From Paguma larvata (lineage: Eukaryota; Chordata; Mammalia; Carnivora; Viverridae): DNA of 64,000 bases. Below, one piece after another: positions 33,890 to 45,660 of this stretch. Under the pieces are notes generated by a model, which saw only the letters and a list, made by a program, of their open reading frames with translations, made no database searches and was not told the origin of the DNA. A program made the position numbers and the translations under genes. The stretch lies in assembly GCA_030068075.1 (NCBI GenBank), contig CM057823.1:17146485-17210484 (forward strand), given 5' to 3'. How positions within the stretch are numbered: the stretch's first letter is position 1; every line of letters starts with the position of its first letter.

Positions 33890-34390
33890 TTGCTGTTGTT
33901 TTTCTGATGAAAAAAGTAACATAACCTCGTTGTAGAAGATTTGAAAAGCACAGAAAAAAATATAAAGAAACAGAAGAAAACTCACCCATACAACTGAGAT
34001 CGAGACGTCAGAATTGTAGCACGTTTCCATCCAGTGAGTCTTCCTCAACGACAGACGGCCTTATATCATATAAATTATTTTATACTTAGTCTTTTTAACT
34101 CATGTAATAGCATATTACTTTTATCATTGCACATTTTTGACCACATAATATTCTACCCCATGAATATCTACAGCTTAACACTGTCTGTTGAAGACTGTTT
34201 ATAATTTTTCACAACGTTACACTATTTCCATAAATAATTATTGAGGGCTTTTAATGTACCAGGTATTGTTTCACATTGTGGAATAGAGCAGAGAAGAACG
34301 GACAGAAATCCCTGCCCTCATAGAACTTATATACTAGCAGAAGAGACAAAAATAAATATGATAAATAACATGCTACCTTAGATAAAAATG
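33890..34390 (+). mobile_element. Very old repeat relic, L1ME/L2 era
   Basis: GAAGATTTGAAAAGCACAGA, CATATTACTTTTATCATTGC and CACATAATATTCTACCCCAT resemble old L1ME 3' UTR wording. AGAAATCCCTGCCCTCATAG and AACTTATATACTAGCAGAAG resemble another ubiquitous ancient repeat. Names and borders uncertain. Confidence 0.4.
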
Positions 34391-36124
34391 AATCCTGAGG
34401 GGGGAAAATACAACACTCCTTGCCTCCTGCTGACTACAACATACATCATTGAAGTAATTAATTACGTAAAGATCTACCCATATTTTTAAAAACTAGAAGA
34501 AATTTGAAGTATATTTCCTCATTTTTAAATAATAAAATAAGTTTACAAGCTTAAATGGAGGAAATTACAATATTTTTTTGAAGCTCTGTAAATAGGTACA
34601 CAATATTAAATGGTCAACAACAAATGGGAAACAGTTGTGACAAGACAGGAAACAGTAAATAATCTTAATGATTATAGCTCTTATCAATCCACTAGAAAAG
34701 CACGCATACCCTCAACAAATTTTTAAAAAGAATGTAAAGAGGGCATCACAATTTCTTAAAAAGTGAGTGAGCAACACACCTCTAACGGTGATCTTTTTCC
34801 TTAAGTGAGAAAAGATATTAATTGATAAGATTAGAGGATGAGTCTTGCAAGTGTGGTAAGTGACTGACTGATTAGGAGGTGTGCAGACCAGAATGAAAGG
34901 TACTCTTTGGTCAAACATGACTTCATCCTAATATCTAGCCCGCACTTTTTGTCCATATCCGAACCTCACCATCTTTTATGAACCTTTCCTGCACTTATTC
35001 AGTGACTATGATTTTAAATAGTTGTCTGATAGGATTAAAAGGATGAGGGAAGAGAGCCGAAGAATAAATATAGAAAGTATACATATCATTTATGAGCAAA
35101 ATTACACAGAAGCAAGCAACAATAAAATTCCTTACTGTGATCCTGAAAGAAAGTTCTCGAGAGAAATCTATATAAATCACTGAGCTAAAGAATTGATTCC
35201 TTTCAAAGTAATTATTTAGTGCATATTAAATTACCTCACTGTGTGTAATGAAGAAAAAGAATATTAAAATATCAATTCTATTCCATTTTATAAAGCATAA
35301 TGTTTTTGATCTGCTACTAAAACCCACGGTCTATATTCTTACATTTCTATTTCTTAAAACTGTACATGTTTAATGCAACGCTTCATGTAATAGAGAAACA
35401 AGGATTGTTTTCCCTCACAGATTGTTTTAACATGCTGTGATGGATATGGCTTAAATTATTACTTTAGGTGATACAGTATATTGCTATATGACTGTTCCTC
35501 TTTAATAAAACTTGGTGCACATTTCAAATAATCATCTAATAGGAATCAAAATATTATCTAGTCCATGTGGCTACAGGCCTATGTTCATGGAGTACTGAAA
35601 TTAGCATGAATTTCTGGATCTCCCCCAATCCCTTTCCCCTACCTCCAACAATTTCCCTTAAAATGTTTATAAAAAGGATGATACTCCTAGAATCTATTGC
35701 AGATTCTTTGGCTTCTATTTAAACCTTAAATTTCATACTGTCTCTGACTCAAAGAAAAAAACGCCAACATACAATATATCATCATAAGATGAATGTGTGG
35801 TACTGAGACAAGAAACTATTTTTGAATTCCACCCCCTCAGCCTTCTTTCCCAAGCTCATCTCCTCTTTATCTAGGAAGTAATGCCCCCCCAAAAAAAACA
35901 CAGACAGATAAAAATCCTGTAAAAAGTACTTTGCTTTTTATAAAAAATTCTGTTTAAATAATATTCTCACTCTTTATTTTGTATAGAGAAGAAACTAATA
36001 AGGAATTTCTGAGATAGGATGTGGAATTCCTGTAATTTTCTTCATATTAATTTCTTATGCTGATATTACTTCAGATGCATACACTAACTAAGCCACTAAG
36101 GAAAGCGGGAGGGTGGTTAAGCGG
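34391..36124. other. Unique stretch, nothing recognised
   Basis: AT-rich; a C8A8 run near 35884. No supported gene. Confidence 0.5.
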
Positions 36125-36215
36125 TGGAAGATGGGCAAGTGACTTCACCCAGGTTTCTTATCTATAAAATGAAGAGAATAATCTTTGTCTGTGCATTAAA
36201 TATTCTTGAAATGTG
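36125..36215 (+). mobile_element. MIR SINE relic
   Basis: GATGGGCAAGTGACTTCACC, TTTCTTATCTATAAAATGAA and GAGAATAATCTTTGTCTG match MIR wording (TGGGCAAGTTACTTAACC, TTTCCTCATCTGTAAAATGGGGATAATAAT). Confidence 0.75.
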
Positions 36216-36793
36216 TACCACCAAGCAAAATTTGTGAAAATGCTCCCAAGATAAAGGTTAACAAATAACATTAATATAAACATTTCAAATAAGCGTAATA
36301 TCTTCAATCAGAAACTATCTCAAATTTAATTGGCATCTGAACTTAGGTAAAAGTTTTATCTTATGGTGCCCAGGTAATTTCAGAATTCTTTAAAGATTGC
36401 ATCATTGCCTTCCCAAGTCCCTGTCCTTTATTAGACTACGTTCCCAAACACACCTTGGGACTTCAAGTAACGAAACATGTGTCCTCGGGATGCATCTCCT
36501 GAGCATGAACTATATCAAAACACGCCTCATATTCCCCTTTGATGTTTCTCTCAATCAAAAGCATAATGCACAAATGTAAATAAAAGTACGCTCACTGCAT
36601 TGGCATGGAAATTGCCTTTTCTTCTGGGTAACCGATTTCTTGGAAATAAAATTGTAAAAAAGAACTCTGTAACGTTAAATCTGCCTGGAAATCCTGGCAT
36701 GAAAAATGTATATCACTCTTCTTTAGAAAGAGCCAAAATTCTCTTTTTTTTTTCAGTAAAAACAAAGTTAAATGTTTGTTTTTCTTAACAGGT
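36216..36793. other. Unique stretch, nothing recognised
   Basis: Two ~60-codon frames (36397-36579, 36600-36788) lack splice sites or domains worth calling. Confidence 0.5.
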
Positions 36794-36809
36794 TATCATT
36801 CAAAATATT

Positions 36810-37021
36810 TATTTTATTTTATTATTTTTTTTGTTTATTTATTTTTGAAAAAACAGAGCATGAGCCGGGAAGGGGCAGAGAGGGAAACACAGAATCTGAA
36901 GCAGGCTCCAGGCTCTGAGCTGTCAGCACAGAGCCCGACGCAGGGCTGGAACTCAGAAAGAGCGAGATCATGACCTGAGCTGAAGTTGGACATTTAACTG
37001 ACTGAGCCACTCAGGTCCCTC
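36810..37021 (-). mobile_element. CAN SINE, full length
   Basis: Antisense: T-rich tail, GAGCATGAGCCGGGAAGGGG, AGGCTCTGAGCTGTCAGCAC, GAGATCATGACCTGAGCTGA and GACTGAGCCACTCAGGTCCC. A perfect 16-bp target duplication, TATCATTCAAAATATT, lies at 36794-36809 and 37022-37037. Confidence 0.96.
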
Positions 37022-37199
37022 TATCATTCAAAATATTATTGGGTTTTAGACACTTGAGGAAAAATAAACAAGGAGGAAAAAAGTCTTGTTTCCACATAAA
37101 ACTACCTTGAAACTCACTAAAAAAATTATGATAGAATTTTAACAGTATTAGAGCAAATTAGGAAAGCTGGTCATCACCATCAAAGAAGTAATGCCCTAA

Positions 37200-38350
37200 C
37201 AACACCAAATGCTGAGAACATAGAACAGCAGGAACTCTCATTCAGTGCTCGTGGGAATGCAAAATGTCACAGTCACTTTAGGAGACAATTTGGAGGTTTC
37301 TTATAAAACTAAACATACTCTTAGCGTGTGATCCAGCAATCACACTCCTTGGTGTTTGCCCAAAAGAGCTGAAAACTTATGTCCACACAAAAGCCTGCAC
37401 GCAGATGTTTATAGCAGCTTTATTCATAACTGCCAAGACCTAGAAGCAGCCAAGATATTCTTCAGTAGGTGCTATAGACTGAAAGTTTGTGTCCTCTCAC
37501 AGTTCAGAAGTTGAAATCTAACCCCCAGTGTGATGGTACTAGGAGGTGGGGTGTATGGGAAATGATTAGGTCATGAAGGCAGAACCCTCATGAATAGGAT
37601 TAGTGCTTTCAGAGATGAGACCCCAGAGAGATCTCTTGCCCCTTCTGCCATGTGAAGACATGGCAAAACAAACAAACAAAAACAGCAAAAAAAGAGTCAT
37701 TTATGTACCAAGAAACAGATCTTCATCAGACACTGAATTCATCTGTGCCTTGACCTTGGACTTTCCAGCCTTCAGACTGTGAGAGATAAATTTCTGTTGG
37801 TTATTGGCCTCCTAGTCTCTGGTATTCTGTTATAGCAGCCAAAACAGACTAAGACAGTAGGTGACTAAATAAACCGTGATACATCCAGAAAATGGAATAT
37901 TATTCGGTGCTAAAAATAAATGAGTTACCAAGCCATGAAAAGACATGGAGGAAACAAATGCATATTACTAAGTGAAAGAAGCCAATTTTAGAAGGCTACA
38001 TGCTGTGTGATTCCAATTATATGACATTCTGGAAAAGGCAGAACTATGAAGGTCATAAAAAGATGTGTGGTTGCCAGGGCCTGGGGATGAAGACAGATGA
38101 ATAGGTGGAGGACACAGGGTTTTTAGGGTCATGAATCTATTTGTATGATATTATAATTTTGGATATATATAATTATATATTTTGTCAAAACCTACAGAAC
38201 ATTAAACTCTAAGAGTGAACCACTCTGGTAGGTAACGTTGATAATGGGGCTGGTTATGCGTGTGTTAGGGGCAGGCAGCATATGAGAAATCTGTGTATCT
38301 TCTGGTCAATTTTGCAGAGAAACTTCTCTAAAACATAAAATCCTAAATAA
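37200..38350 (+). mobile_element. Old L1 (L1M-type) 3' end, split by an LTR
   Basis: Colinear old L1 wording: GAACTCTCATTCAGTGCTCG, TGATCCAGCAATCACACTCC, GATGTTTATAGCAGCTTTAT up to the LTR at 37470. After it come CCAGAAAATGGAATATTATT, TATTACTAAGTGAAAGAAGC and CCACTCTGGTAGGTAACGTT, ending in GCAGAGAAACTTCTC. It covers the ORF2 end and 3' UTR; no coding capacity. Confidence 0.85.
37470..37856 (+). mobile_element. Solitary MaLR LTR (MLT1-like) with 5-bp duplication
   Basis: Starts TGCTATAGACTGAAAGTTTG and ends CAGACTAAGACA. The 5-bp duplication GTAGG (37465-37469, 37857-37861) fits the ERVL-MaLR integration signature. Internal wording: AACCCCCAGTGTGATGGTAC, GGTCATGAAGGCAGAACCCT, AGAGATAAATTTCTGTTGGT. 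A CAAACAAACAAAAACA insertion lies near 37665. No retroviral genes: a recombined or gene-free LTR. Confidence 0.88.
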
Positions 38351-38394
38351 AACACAATCAATACCTGTGAATCACTTTCATTCTCTAGTGAATT

Positions 38395-38480
38395 TGATTC
38401 ATCTCACCCTTAAAATGGTAAGTTTGAACTAGCTGATCTCTAGGTCTGCCTTCCAAATCTAACATTCTGTGGTTTTAAAA
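38395..38480 (+). mobile_element. MIR3-type SINE relic
   Basis: TTAAAATGGTAAGTTTGAAC, TAGCTGATCTCTAGGTCTGC and CTAACATTCTGTGGTTTT follow MIR3 wording (TAAAATG.GG.GTTGGACTAGATGATCTCTAAGGTCCCTTCCAGCTCTAACATTC). Confidence 0.7.
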
Positions 38481-38583
38481 TCAAGATATGGTTAGGCAGT
38501 GATTAGAGATAGTACCAACACCACAAGCAAAAACTGCTAAACCAATGGCCAAATATAATGAAGTAATTCTTCCATACAGTCCA

Positions 38584-39290
38584 TGTGATTGGCAGAATAA
38601 TGGCAGGGTCCACATCCTAACACTATGAATGTATGCCTTACAAGATAAAGCAGACTATGCATGTGTGACTGAGTTAAGAACCTTGAGAAAGGAGGGTTTC
38701 CTGGATTATCCAGGTAGACCCAACCCAATTACAGGGGCCCATAAACATGGAAAACCTATCCAAGGTGTGGTCAGAGAAAAATACCGACTACAGATGTAGG
38801 GTCAGGGAGATGCAATAGTTTGGAGGGACGAGGCTAAAAGCCAAGGAACGTAGATGGTTTCTAGAAGTTGGAAGAGGCAAGAAAATGGATTCTTGGGGCG
38901 CCTGGGTGGCTCAGTCGGTTAAGCAGACGACTTCAGTTCAGGTCATGATCTCACAGTCTGTGAGTTCGAGCCCCGCATAGGGCTCTGTGCTGACGGCTCA
39001 GAGACTGGAGCCTGCTTCGGATTCTGTGTCTGTTCTCTCTCTCTGCCTTTCCCCTGCTCACGGTCTGTCTCTATGTCTCTCAAAAATAAATAAATGTTTA
39101 AAAAAAAAGTTAAAAAAAAAAAAGAAAAAAAAATGGATTCTTTCCTGGAGCCCCCAGAAAGGAAACAACCCTGCCACCAGCTTGGACTTAGCCTAGCGGA
39201 AGCCCCATCAAACCTGTGAACAGTAAGATAGTAACTTTATGTTGTTTTGAACAACAAGGTATGGCAATTTGTTAAAGCATCCATATATAG
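38584..39290 (+). mobile_element. Old LTR relic (MaLR/MLT-like), split by a SINE
   Basis: GGCAGAATAATGGCAGGGTC, TCCTGGATTATCCAGGTAGA, AGCCAAGGAACGTAGATGGT and AGAAGTTGGAAGAGGCAAG lie left of the SINE; CTGGAGCCCCCAGAAAGGAA and TATGTTGTTTTGAACAACAA lie right of it. This is a familiar mammalian LTR design, the same type as at 22295-22792. Family name not certain. No internal genes. Confidence 0.7.
38895..39130 (+). mobile_element. CAN SINE nested in an LTR relic
   Basis: Near-consensus head GGGGCGCCTGGGTGGCTCAG, GAGTTCGAGCCCCGCATAGG, CTCTCTCTGCC middle, AAAAATAAATAAATG then poly-A with TTAAAAA. Target duplication AAATGGATTCTT at 38883-38894 and 39131-39142. One of the youngest copies here. Confidence 0.96.
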
Positions 39291-41092
39291 CCCCTCAAAA
39301 GTAACAAATAGGTTTTCTCTTTTCAGAAGAAATGGAATTATATTTCAATAGTATTTATGCTAGATTGTGAATAATTAGCTACTAGCTTTCATGTGATCTC
39401 CGTAATTTAGTTTAGTTAGTTGTAGTTTATCTGGGATCCATTACTGAGACTCGGGCAAGAGATATTATAAACTTGCTGGTAAGTGCTCATGACCTTCCTT
39501 AGCTGTGATAAATATAAATTACCAATATCACACAGCATTTTAAACAACATATAAATAACCATGTCTCCATTTCATGATATGAAGAAAACACCACTCACTA
39601 ATAATCATCTCTTCACAAGACTTTGGTATTTTTAAAAGATGTCAAAAGTCTAAAGTGCCAACTTTATTTAGTAACTTCAGCTTTATTTATGTGATATTAT
39701 TCCAGCATAAGACAGTTCCCTCAATTCTTACTTCTATGCTGATTGCAATACTCTTAAACCAGGGAGGAACTGATTCTATATCAGAAGGAACTGACAACTG
39801 GCTTGAGTTTTACTTTAAATATGACTCAAATACCCTCACTGAAAAATTGGGAAATATTTAACTTAATAAATATAGATGTATAAAGCTTAACTGTATGACA
39901 TGTATCTGAGTTTTAAGATATGAAAACAATTCAAATACAAAACATTCAGTAAATATAGGAGATGTACAACCATCCTACATTACTTTGGTTTTTTTAATTC
40001 ACTATTAGTTTCCAAATAAAGAACTGACTTGAAAATTAAGTTAACTAACTACAATTAAATGAATGTCTTTCTCACAACTTCTCTTGGTTGTCTTTTGAAT
40101 AGCACACTTCAAAAGTATATGCATTCATCATTAGAAAATCCATTTCCATCCAGCAAAGATAATTGATTGTTAATGTGTAGACTTAAAGGGAAAGATGGTC
40201 TTTGGTTTTTTATTGCTTTTTGAAAAGCCTATCAGTGTCCCCTTGGTGATGACTCCAGAAAGAAATGGACAGGGACTCTTGAAATTTACTCCCCAAGGGT
40301 CTTTCCTTCAGGTCACTATTAACATGAACTTGTCTTTGTTTCTGATGTTTGCTGGGCCTCTTGTATTGGTGGTAAAAGTTTTACATTCCCCAATGGAGAA
40401 GTTATTGATTCGGTGAATAATCATTTAAATTCCCAGCTGAACTGAAACTAGTTTCTCCAAAAAGGAAAAACAAAAATAAAAACAAAACAAAAAGACAAAC
40501 AAAAAAATTGTTTTTATTGGTTTTTGAAATATACTTCAGGTAAAGACACTTTGTAATCTTTTTACTAAAATCCATGAACTAATAAGTAAATAAATAAATA
40601 AATAAATAAAATAAAATGACACCCTCCCTCATTAAAATCAATCTCAAACACAAATATTTCATTTCTCTTTAGAGGTTCTTGACAACTCAAAGACTAGAGA
40701 ATGAATGAGAGGTATATTAAAATTTTTAATAGTTTATAAAACTGGATGACTAAAAACTAAGTGCATGCTAAATCCAAATAAATTTTTACATCTTGTATAT
40801 ATAGTACTGAAATTGAGGGGGCTGGGATGATAACTAAAGAACGGTATTATCACTGTACGTAAAGTCAAATTTTATTGGGAATCACAATAAAAATTAATAG
40901 CATAGATTCCAGTAGAAGTTACTACACACGAAATCTGAATTAATAAAAAAAAATCACTGAAACTGTTAATTTTCATTATTAATTTATATAATTAATAATT
41001 TAGTGACTTAACTTTTAATTTTATTGATAACATTTATTCCCAACAAGTTATGTCATTTGATAGGATATTTAAGGGTAACAACTCCAAAAGGA
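39291..41092. other. Unique stretch, nothing recognised
   Basis: AT-rich; no supported gene. Contains an (AAAT)n microsatellite at 40586-40616. The 73-codon frame at 40195-40416 has no splice or domain support. Confidence 0.5.
40586..40616 (+). repeat. (AAAT)n microsatellite
   Basis: About seven TAAA units. Confidence 0.95.
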
Positions 41093-41265
41093 TACCACCT
41101 GGGTACAAGTCCTAACTCTCTGCCCAATAATCTTGGATAAATTACTTAAGTCTTCTGGTTCTCAGTATATTCACCCATAAATTGGCTTAAAATTGAATAG
41201 TGTGAAGACTGAATGAGTTAAATCATTAAAGTAATAGAACAGTTCCTAATATAGAATTAACGATG
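41093..41265 (+). mobile_element. MIR SINE relic
   Basis: CCTGGGTACAAGTCCTAACT, CTTGGATAAATTACTTAAGT, TCACCCATAAATTGGCTTAA and GACTGAATGAGTTAAATCAT align with successive MIR blocks (CTGGGTTCGAATCC, TTGGGCAAGTTACTTAAC, TCTGTAAAATGGGG, GAGGATTAAATGAG). Confidence 0.8.
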
Positions 41266-41405
41266 CATGTGCACCTGTGTGTATGGGGAGGCTGATACAT
41301 GACACTTCCAGTTTTGCAGAAAACTTGCCAGCTATTTTACTGGGGTGATAAGAAACCTAGAAAGCAAGATGAAGAGCTTTAAAGCATTGCTTTTTTCAAA
41401 AGAAG

Positions 41406-41480
41406 GATATATACATATATATATACATATATATATATGTTTCTATGTCTATATCTATATCATATACCTACATCTATATC
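41406..41480. repeat. AT-rich ATATAC/ATCTAT tract
   Basis: Imperfect repeat of ATATAC and CTATAT units, partly self-complementary. Confidence 0.85.
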
Positions 41481-41630
41481 TTCAAAAATGCTGCTGGAAA
41501 ATCTTATGCTGAATTACGAAGACCAGCTATCTCAGAAGAAGTACCAAGAGCAAAGGATGGATATAGCCTAATAAAATAACTATAAACCTCTCCTGAAAAA
41601 TTGCTATGGGACAGGCACTTTGCTGTGGGC

Positions 41631-41723
41631 ATTTTTTTTTCTTTTAGTACAGTATAGTAACACACAATGTTATGTTAGTTTCATGTGTACAACACAGTGA
41701 TTCAACTTCTCTATACTCTGTGA
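41631..41723 (-). mobile_element. Carnivore L1 3'-terminal fragment, antisense
   Basis: Poly-T, then ACAATGTTATGTTAGTTTCA, TGTGTACAACACAGTGATTC and AACTTCTCTATACTCTGTG: the reverse complement of the carnivore/mammalian L1 end. An ultra-short 5'-truncated insertion. Confidence 0.75.
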
Positions 41724-41775
41724 GATTTTCGAACACGTGATAGTGTCAAATAGCAAACTGAAGAGGCAGATGGCA

Positions 41776-41951
41776 GGGGGCCTCAACCTAGGCTACATAG
41801 TGGTATCCCCATGGAAGCTTTTAAAAATATCTAAATCTGAGCCTCATCAATGGAGATTCTAATTGATCTTTCTAGTGTGAACTGGAGCATTGGTATTTAT
41901 TAAAAGCTCTTCGGGTATTTCTAACATGCATAGAGGGTTGAGAATCACTTT
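41776..41951. mobile_element. MER5A-like hAT MITE
   Basis: Inverted ends CCTCAACCTAGGCTACATAG and CATAGAGGGTTGAGAATCAC surround TGGAAGCTTTTAAAAATATC, GAGATTCTAATTGATCTTTC and TATTAAAAGCTC, in the order of MER5A. About 175 bp, near full length, non-autonomous. Confidence 0.85.
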
Positions 41952-43434
41952 GCTAACATGTTTAAGTTTAAAAAACAAATCAAGGGTTAAAGCAGGCTGG
42001 AAAGACAAACCATCGTCTCAATCTGTTATTCACTTATGTTTATGGACCAGTCTGTATAAATACATAAGGTAAACTTTCAAATAAACAAAAATCTATTATT
42101 TATATTCATTCTCCAAAATGGGAAGTGAAGAAATTACTATTGGTAGGTGAGTTGAATTTTGGTTCTTTGCTTTTATTTTGGTCATGTTGTGGGTCCTCCT
42201 TCTCTGACCCTATAATGCAGCGTGAAGAGTAGATTGGAAAAAGAAATCACAACAAGGAAGATGATTATTGGATTTGGGTGACATTACTAGAAATGAGAAG
42301 ATTCTAGAATATATAGGAGTAGAATCAAAAAGACTTGATAATGGATTATATATGAGAGGTGCAGTTGTCAAGTTTAAGAATTATGTCCTGGTGTCTGGTT
42401 TGAAATGATGAATAGGGTTGCCAATCTGCAAGACAGAGAATATTTGTTGAGCACTAGATTTAAATACCTAAAAGAATAATTCAGTGTGTGACACCTTCTG
42501 TTGAAGATATTGACATGTTACAGAGACATCCAAGTGAGTATGTTGTGTGGGCAAGGAAATACTTGAGCTGGAATTTAGAAAAGATATTTGTTTGGGGGAA
42601 ATAAATCTGGAGATTCTGGTTTATCGATAAATAAATCCATGAGAATAAAGAGAATGTAGAGAATAAGAGAAGGTCACCAAAATGACTGGGTCTATTTGGA
42701 GAGTGGACTTTTTATCATATTTAATTTTAGTTGTTTCAAAAAAAAAGACAACCCATTTTATTTATGATGGAATTCCAATTGTGTTACTGGAGTCAAGGTT
42801 AATGACATAATAGCTGCCTGAATCACAGTTTATCAAAATTCCTTACACGATGCCAACCAGTTGTCATGAACATATATCTTAGAAGAAATTAAGGCTTTAA
42901 TGTTTTGTGACTCTCCTAACCACTACTTCAACTTTCAATTTAAGCGCTTCCCACCAGGGTCCTACCTCCCTCCGTTTCCTCTTTCCTCCATCCATCCATC
43001 CACCAAATATTTATATAATGACTACTACAGTTGAAAGATACATAAAACAAATAAAGGATTTCTTGCCCTAATTAAAAAGATTTGTAATTTGCTATAATAA
43101 AGGAGCGTAGAATATGATACACAGAAGGCTCTACAAGATGCTGATCTTTAAAAATAAGTATCCATTTTCTCAATAGACAAGGGAGATGCCCTGGACAGGA
43201 GAGAGAAAGCCTGCTATTTGTACTTATCTCTGCAGAGAAAAGCAGCTACATATTCTCAGGTTCCCTGTTGTAAATGGCTATGCTAGGATCAGTAATTCAT
43301 CTAGAGGGCATACTGGGATAAGTGATACAATCGGGTTTTTTTTGTTTTTGGGTTTTTTTTCTTCCACCTAAGAGGATTAATAGGAAAGAAGAAGGTAGGA
43401 GGATTAAGGCAACAGCTATACCAGGCTCTACCTC
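41952..43434. other. Unique stretch, nothing recognised
   Basis: AT-rich with a short CCATCCATCCATCC tract near 42990. No supported gene. Confidence 0.5.
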
Positions 43435-43558
43435 GGAATGAGGAAGAGAAGAATTGGGGGGGGGGGTGGAGAAGAGGGAGGAAAAAAAAAGAGGAAGGGA
43501 AGGCAGAAAAGGGGGGGAGGAGGAAGAGAAAAAGAATAACGGGGAGAAGAGGAAAATG
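43435..43558 (+). repeat. Polypurine low-complexity tract
   Basis: AGG/GAA-rich tract with an 11-base G run at 43456-43466 and a 7-base G run near 43511. The 105-codon minus-strand frame over it (poly-Ser/Pro/Phe) is an artefact. Confidence 0.93.
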
Positions 43559-45590
43559 TTTACCACTACAAGAAGAGCAAAGAGATGAAATGACATTGGT
43601 ACTCTGTAAGTCATTACAGCAGAGAGTGCTATACTGATGAAAAACGTATGATATAAAGTTACTTATTCTCTGAGAGGAGACCCTTCAATGAACTAGATTT
43701 TTCTTTAGTTACTCTCTGGAAGTTGGATAGTTTATGAATGCCATAAACTCTTCCAAGCTAGCAGAATAATTTTTGAAAGCTTTCTCACAAAAATTTCATT
43801 AGTATAAATAATATCTATTTGACTCTAAGTAGTAGCATTTTTTAAATAAAAATAAAGAACATTGATAGTATAAACACTCAGCACATTTTAGAGGAAAAAT
43901 AATGAAAAAAAGTAAAATTTAAAAATCAAATTATTTCCTTTTCCTAACTAATGATTTGATAAATCCCCAATGGCTCTAGTTTCTACCATCTCTTCCTTCA
44001 TTTGGTGAGTGAGTGATTCTCAAAGGGATACTATAGTCCACAATTGGACAGGAACCTTGTAACTAGTAGTGACATTCAGTAACCTGTATGGCACAGAAAT
44101 CAATCAAAATCAGCACACACAAAGGACTCTGGCTCCTAAACAACCAACTCAACCATACTGCTGTGTCCTTACTGAATAGCGGCCCTGATTATATCTATCA
44201 GCCCATATATAAAAAATCAGTTTAATCATCAATGTTGAAATCATTAAAGGCCTGTCATTTTTGGTTGAATATCAGGTTTGATTTCAATTCAGACATCTGT
44301 GAAACTCAGGATGAATCTCATTTTTAGATTACAATAGGAAATCTGAAGATATTTTATCACTGAAGTCAAATAAAGACAAAATGCAATTGAATTCACTTAA
44401 TATTCAGGAATGTCATGGACTATTTACATTACCAAAGGTAATATAAGCCAAAATTTAACATCCCTTAAAAAGAATAGGCACTTCCCAGATTGACACACTA
44501 TAGGAATACTGAAAATTAAAATGGTTTTAATTAAACTGTACACCCTGATTTGTAAGATTTATACACTGACTGGAAAACTTCATGTATCCAATATGTTTTT
44601 TTTTTCCTGGATACTGTTTTACTCTAAACAGCTCAGGCTTTGAGAATTGATAATCAAATTTAATACCAAGTTTTTTAATACTATGTAATTTATGTTATAC
44701 AAGAATGCTTGCTCAAAGGAAAAGAGTTTCAATTCCTGTTACTCCTAAACTTGGCATAGTCCCAGCATAAATATTAGTCCAATTATACATATGGACAGTA
44801 AAATCTTGGATCAAGTTACAACTTCAAGTTAGGAGACTCTTCTATCATCATCCTTAATGAACCCTAAATTAGATAAGCATACTTAAGAAATAATTGCCCA
44901 ATAAAATCCTCCAGTGATGACTCACTATTGGCGGCAGTTTTATGATGAGTGGAAGGAACAAAAAAGAACCTTTCCATTATCAATGGGTATGCCTCACAAA
45001 CATGCCTAATGAGTCACCACAGACAAGGTCACTGGTTGATTTCGACCTGAATATTTTCCTGCCATGATTAGAAGACAAGGATATCGAGAGAATAAAATGT
45101 AGGGATATAAAAGTTTTCTCTGTGACAGAAGAACATTTTTAGTTATTACTAAAAGTTAACCTGATTTCACATAGAAAAAAATTACTGTCAACTTGTTATT
45201 TGAAGGGGATTGTATATATATAATTCATGAAAGACTACAGTTGTTTGGAAAAAATGCATAAATCTGTTCCAAGTAGTGTACCAGACATATATAAAATGGG
45301 ACTTAACAGATTATACAATTAGAGATAATATTTTTTTCTTTTCCATATGCAAGAAATGTCCCACTAATATAAACCAACTGGGCAAGAGAAGGAAGTGTTC
45401 TACTTAAAAGAAGGGAAAATAAGGCATGAAACAAGTGAGAAAATGATCCTCGTTCACATCTAACAGGAATAAATGATGACGCTTATTCTTTTCGAGGGGG
45501 GCAAGGATCACCCATCCATTGGTAAAATCTCAATATCTAAATCATTATACATATTAATAGAGGCATCTTATTTATTTAAATTATTGGGCT
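43559..45590. other. Unique stretch, nothing recognised
   Basis: AT-rich, no supported gene. Two AP-1-like heptamers occur at 44918-44924 and 45010-45016. Confidence 0.5.
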
Positions 45591-45604
45591 CAGTAAATGC
45601 CCAG

Positions 45605-45660
45605 AGCCACACTGGGCGGGCGGGTGCCTGATGAGTCACGACTCCGTTGGAGCAGGGCAG
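45605..45660. promoter_or_regulatory. Possible GC-box/AP-1 regulatory patch
   Basis: GGGCGGGCGGG (about 45614-45624), a GC-box-like motif, lies next to TGAGTCA (45632-45638), the AP-1 core, in an AT-rich neighbourhood. Two further AP-1 cores lie 600-720 bp upstream. A 101-codon plus-strand frame begins at 45597 but has no recognised domain. Regulatory function is inferred from motifs alone. Confidence 0.25.

Noticed and set aside
40195..40416. 73-codon plus-strand frame with hydrophobic segments
   Set aside because: Hydrophobic residues follow from T-rich DNA; no splice sites or start context worth calling.
43297..43614. 105-codon minus-strand frame rich in Ser/Pro/Phe
   Set aside because: Lies over the polypurine tract at 43435-43558; composition is explained by low complexity.
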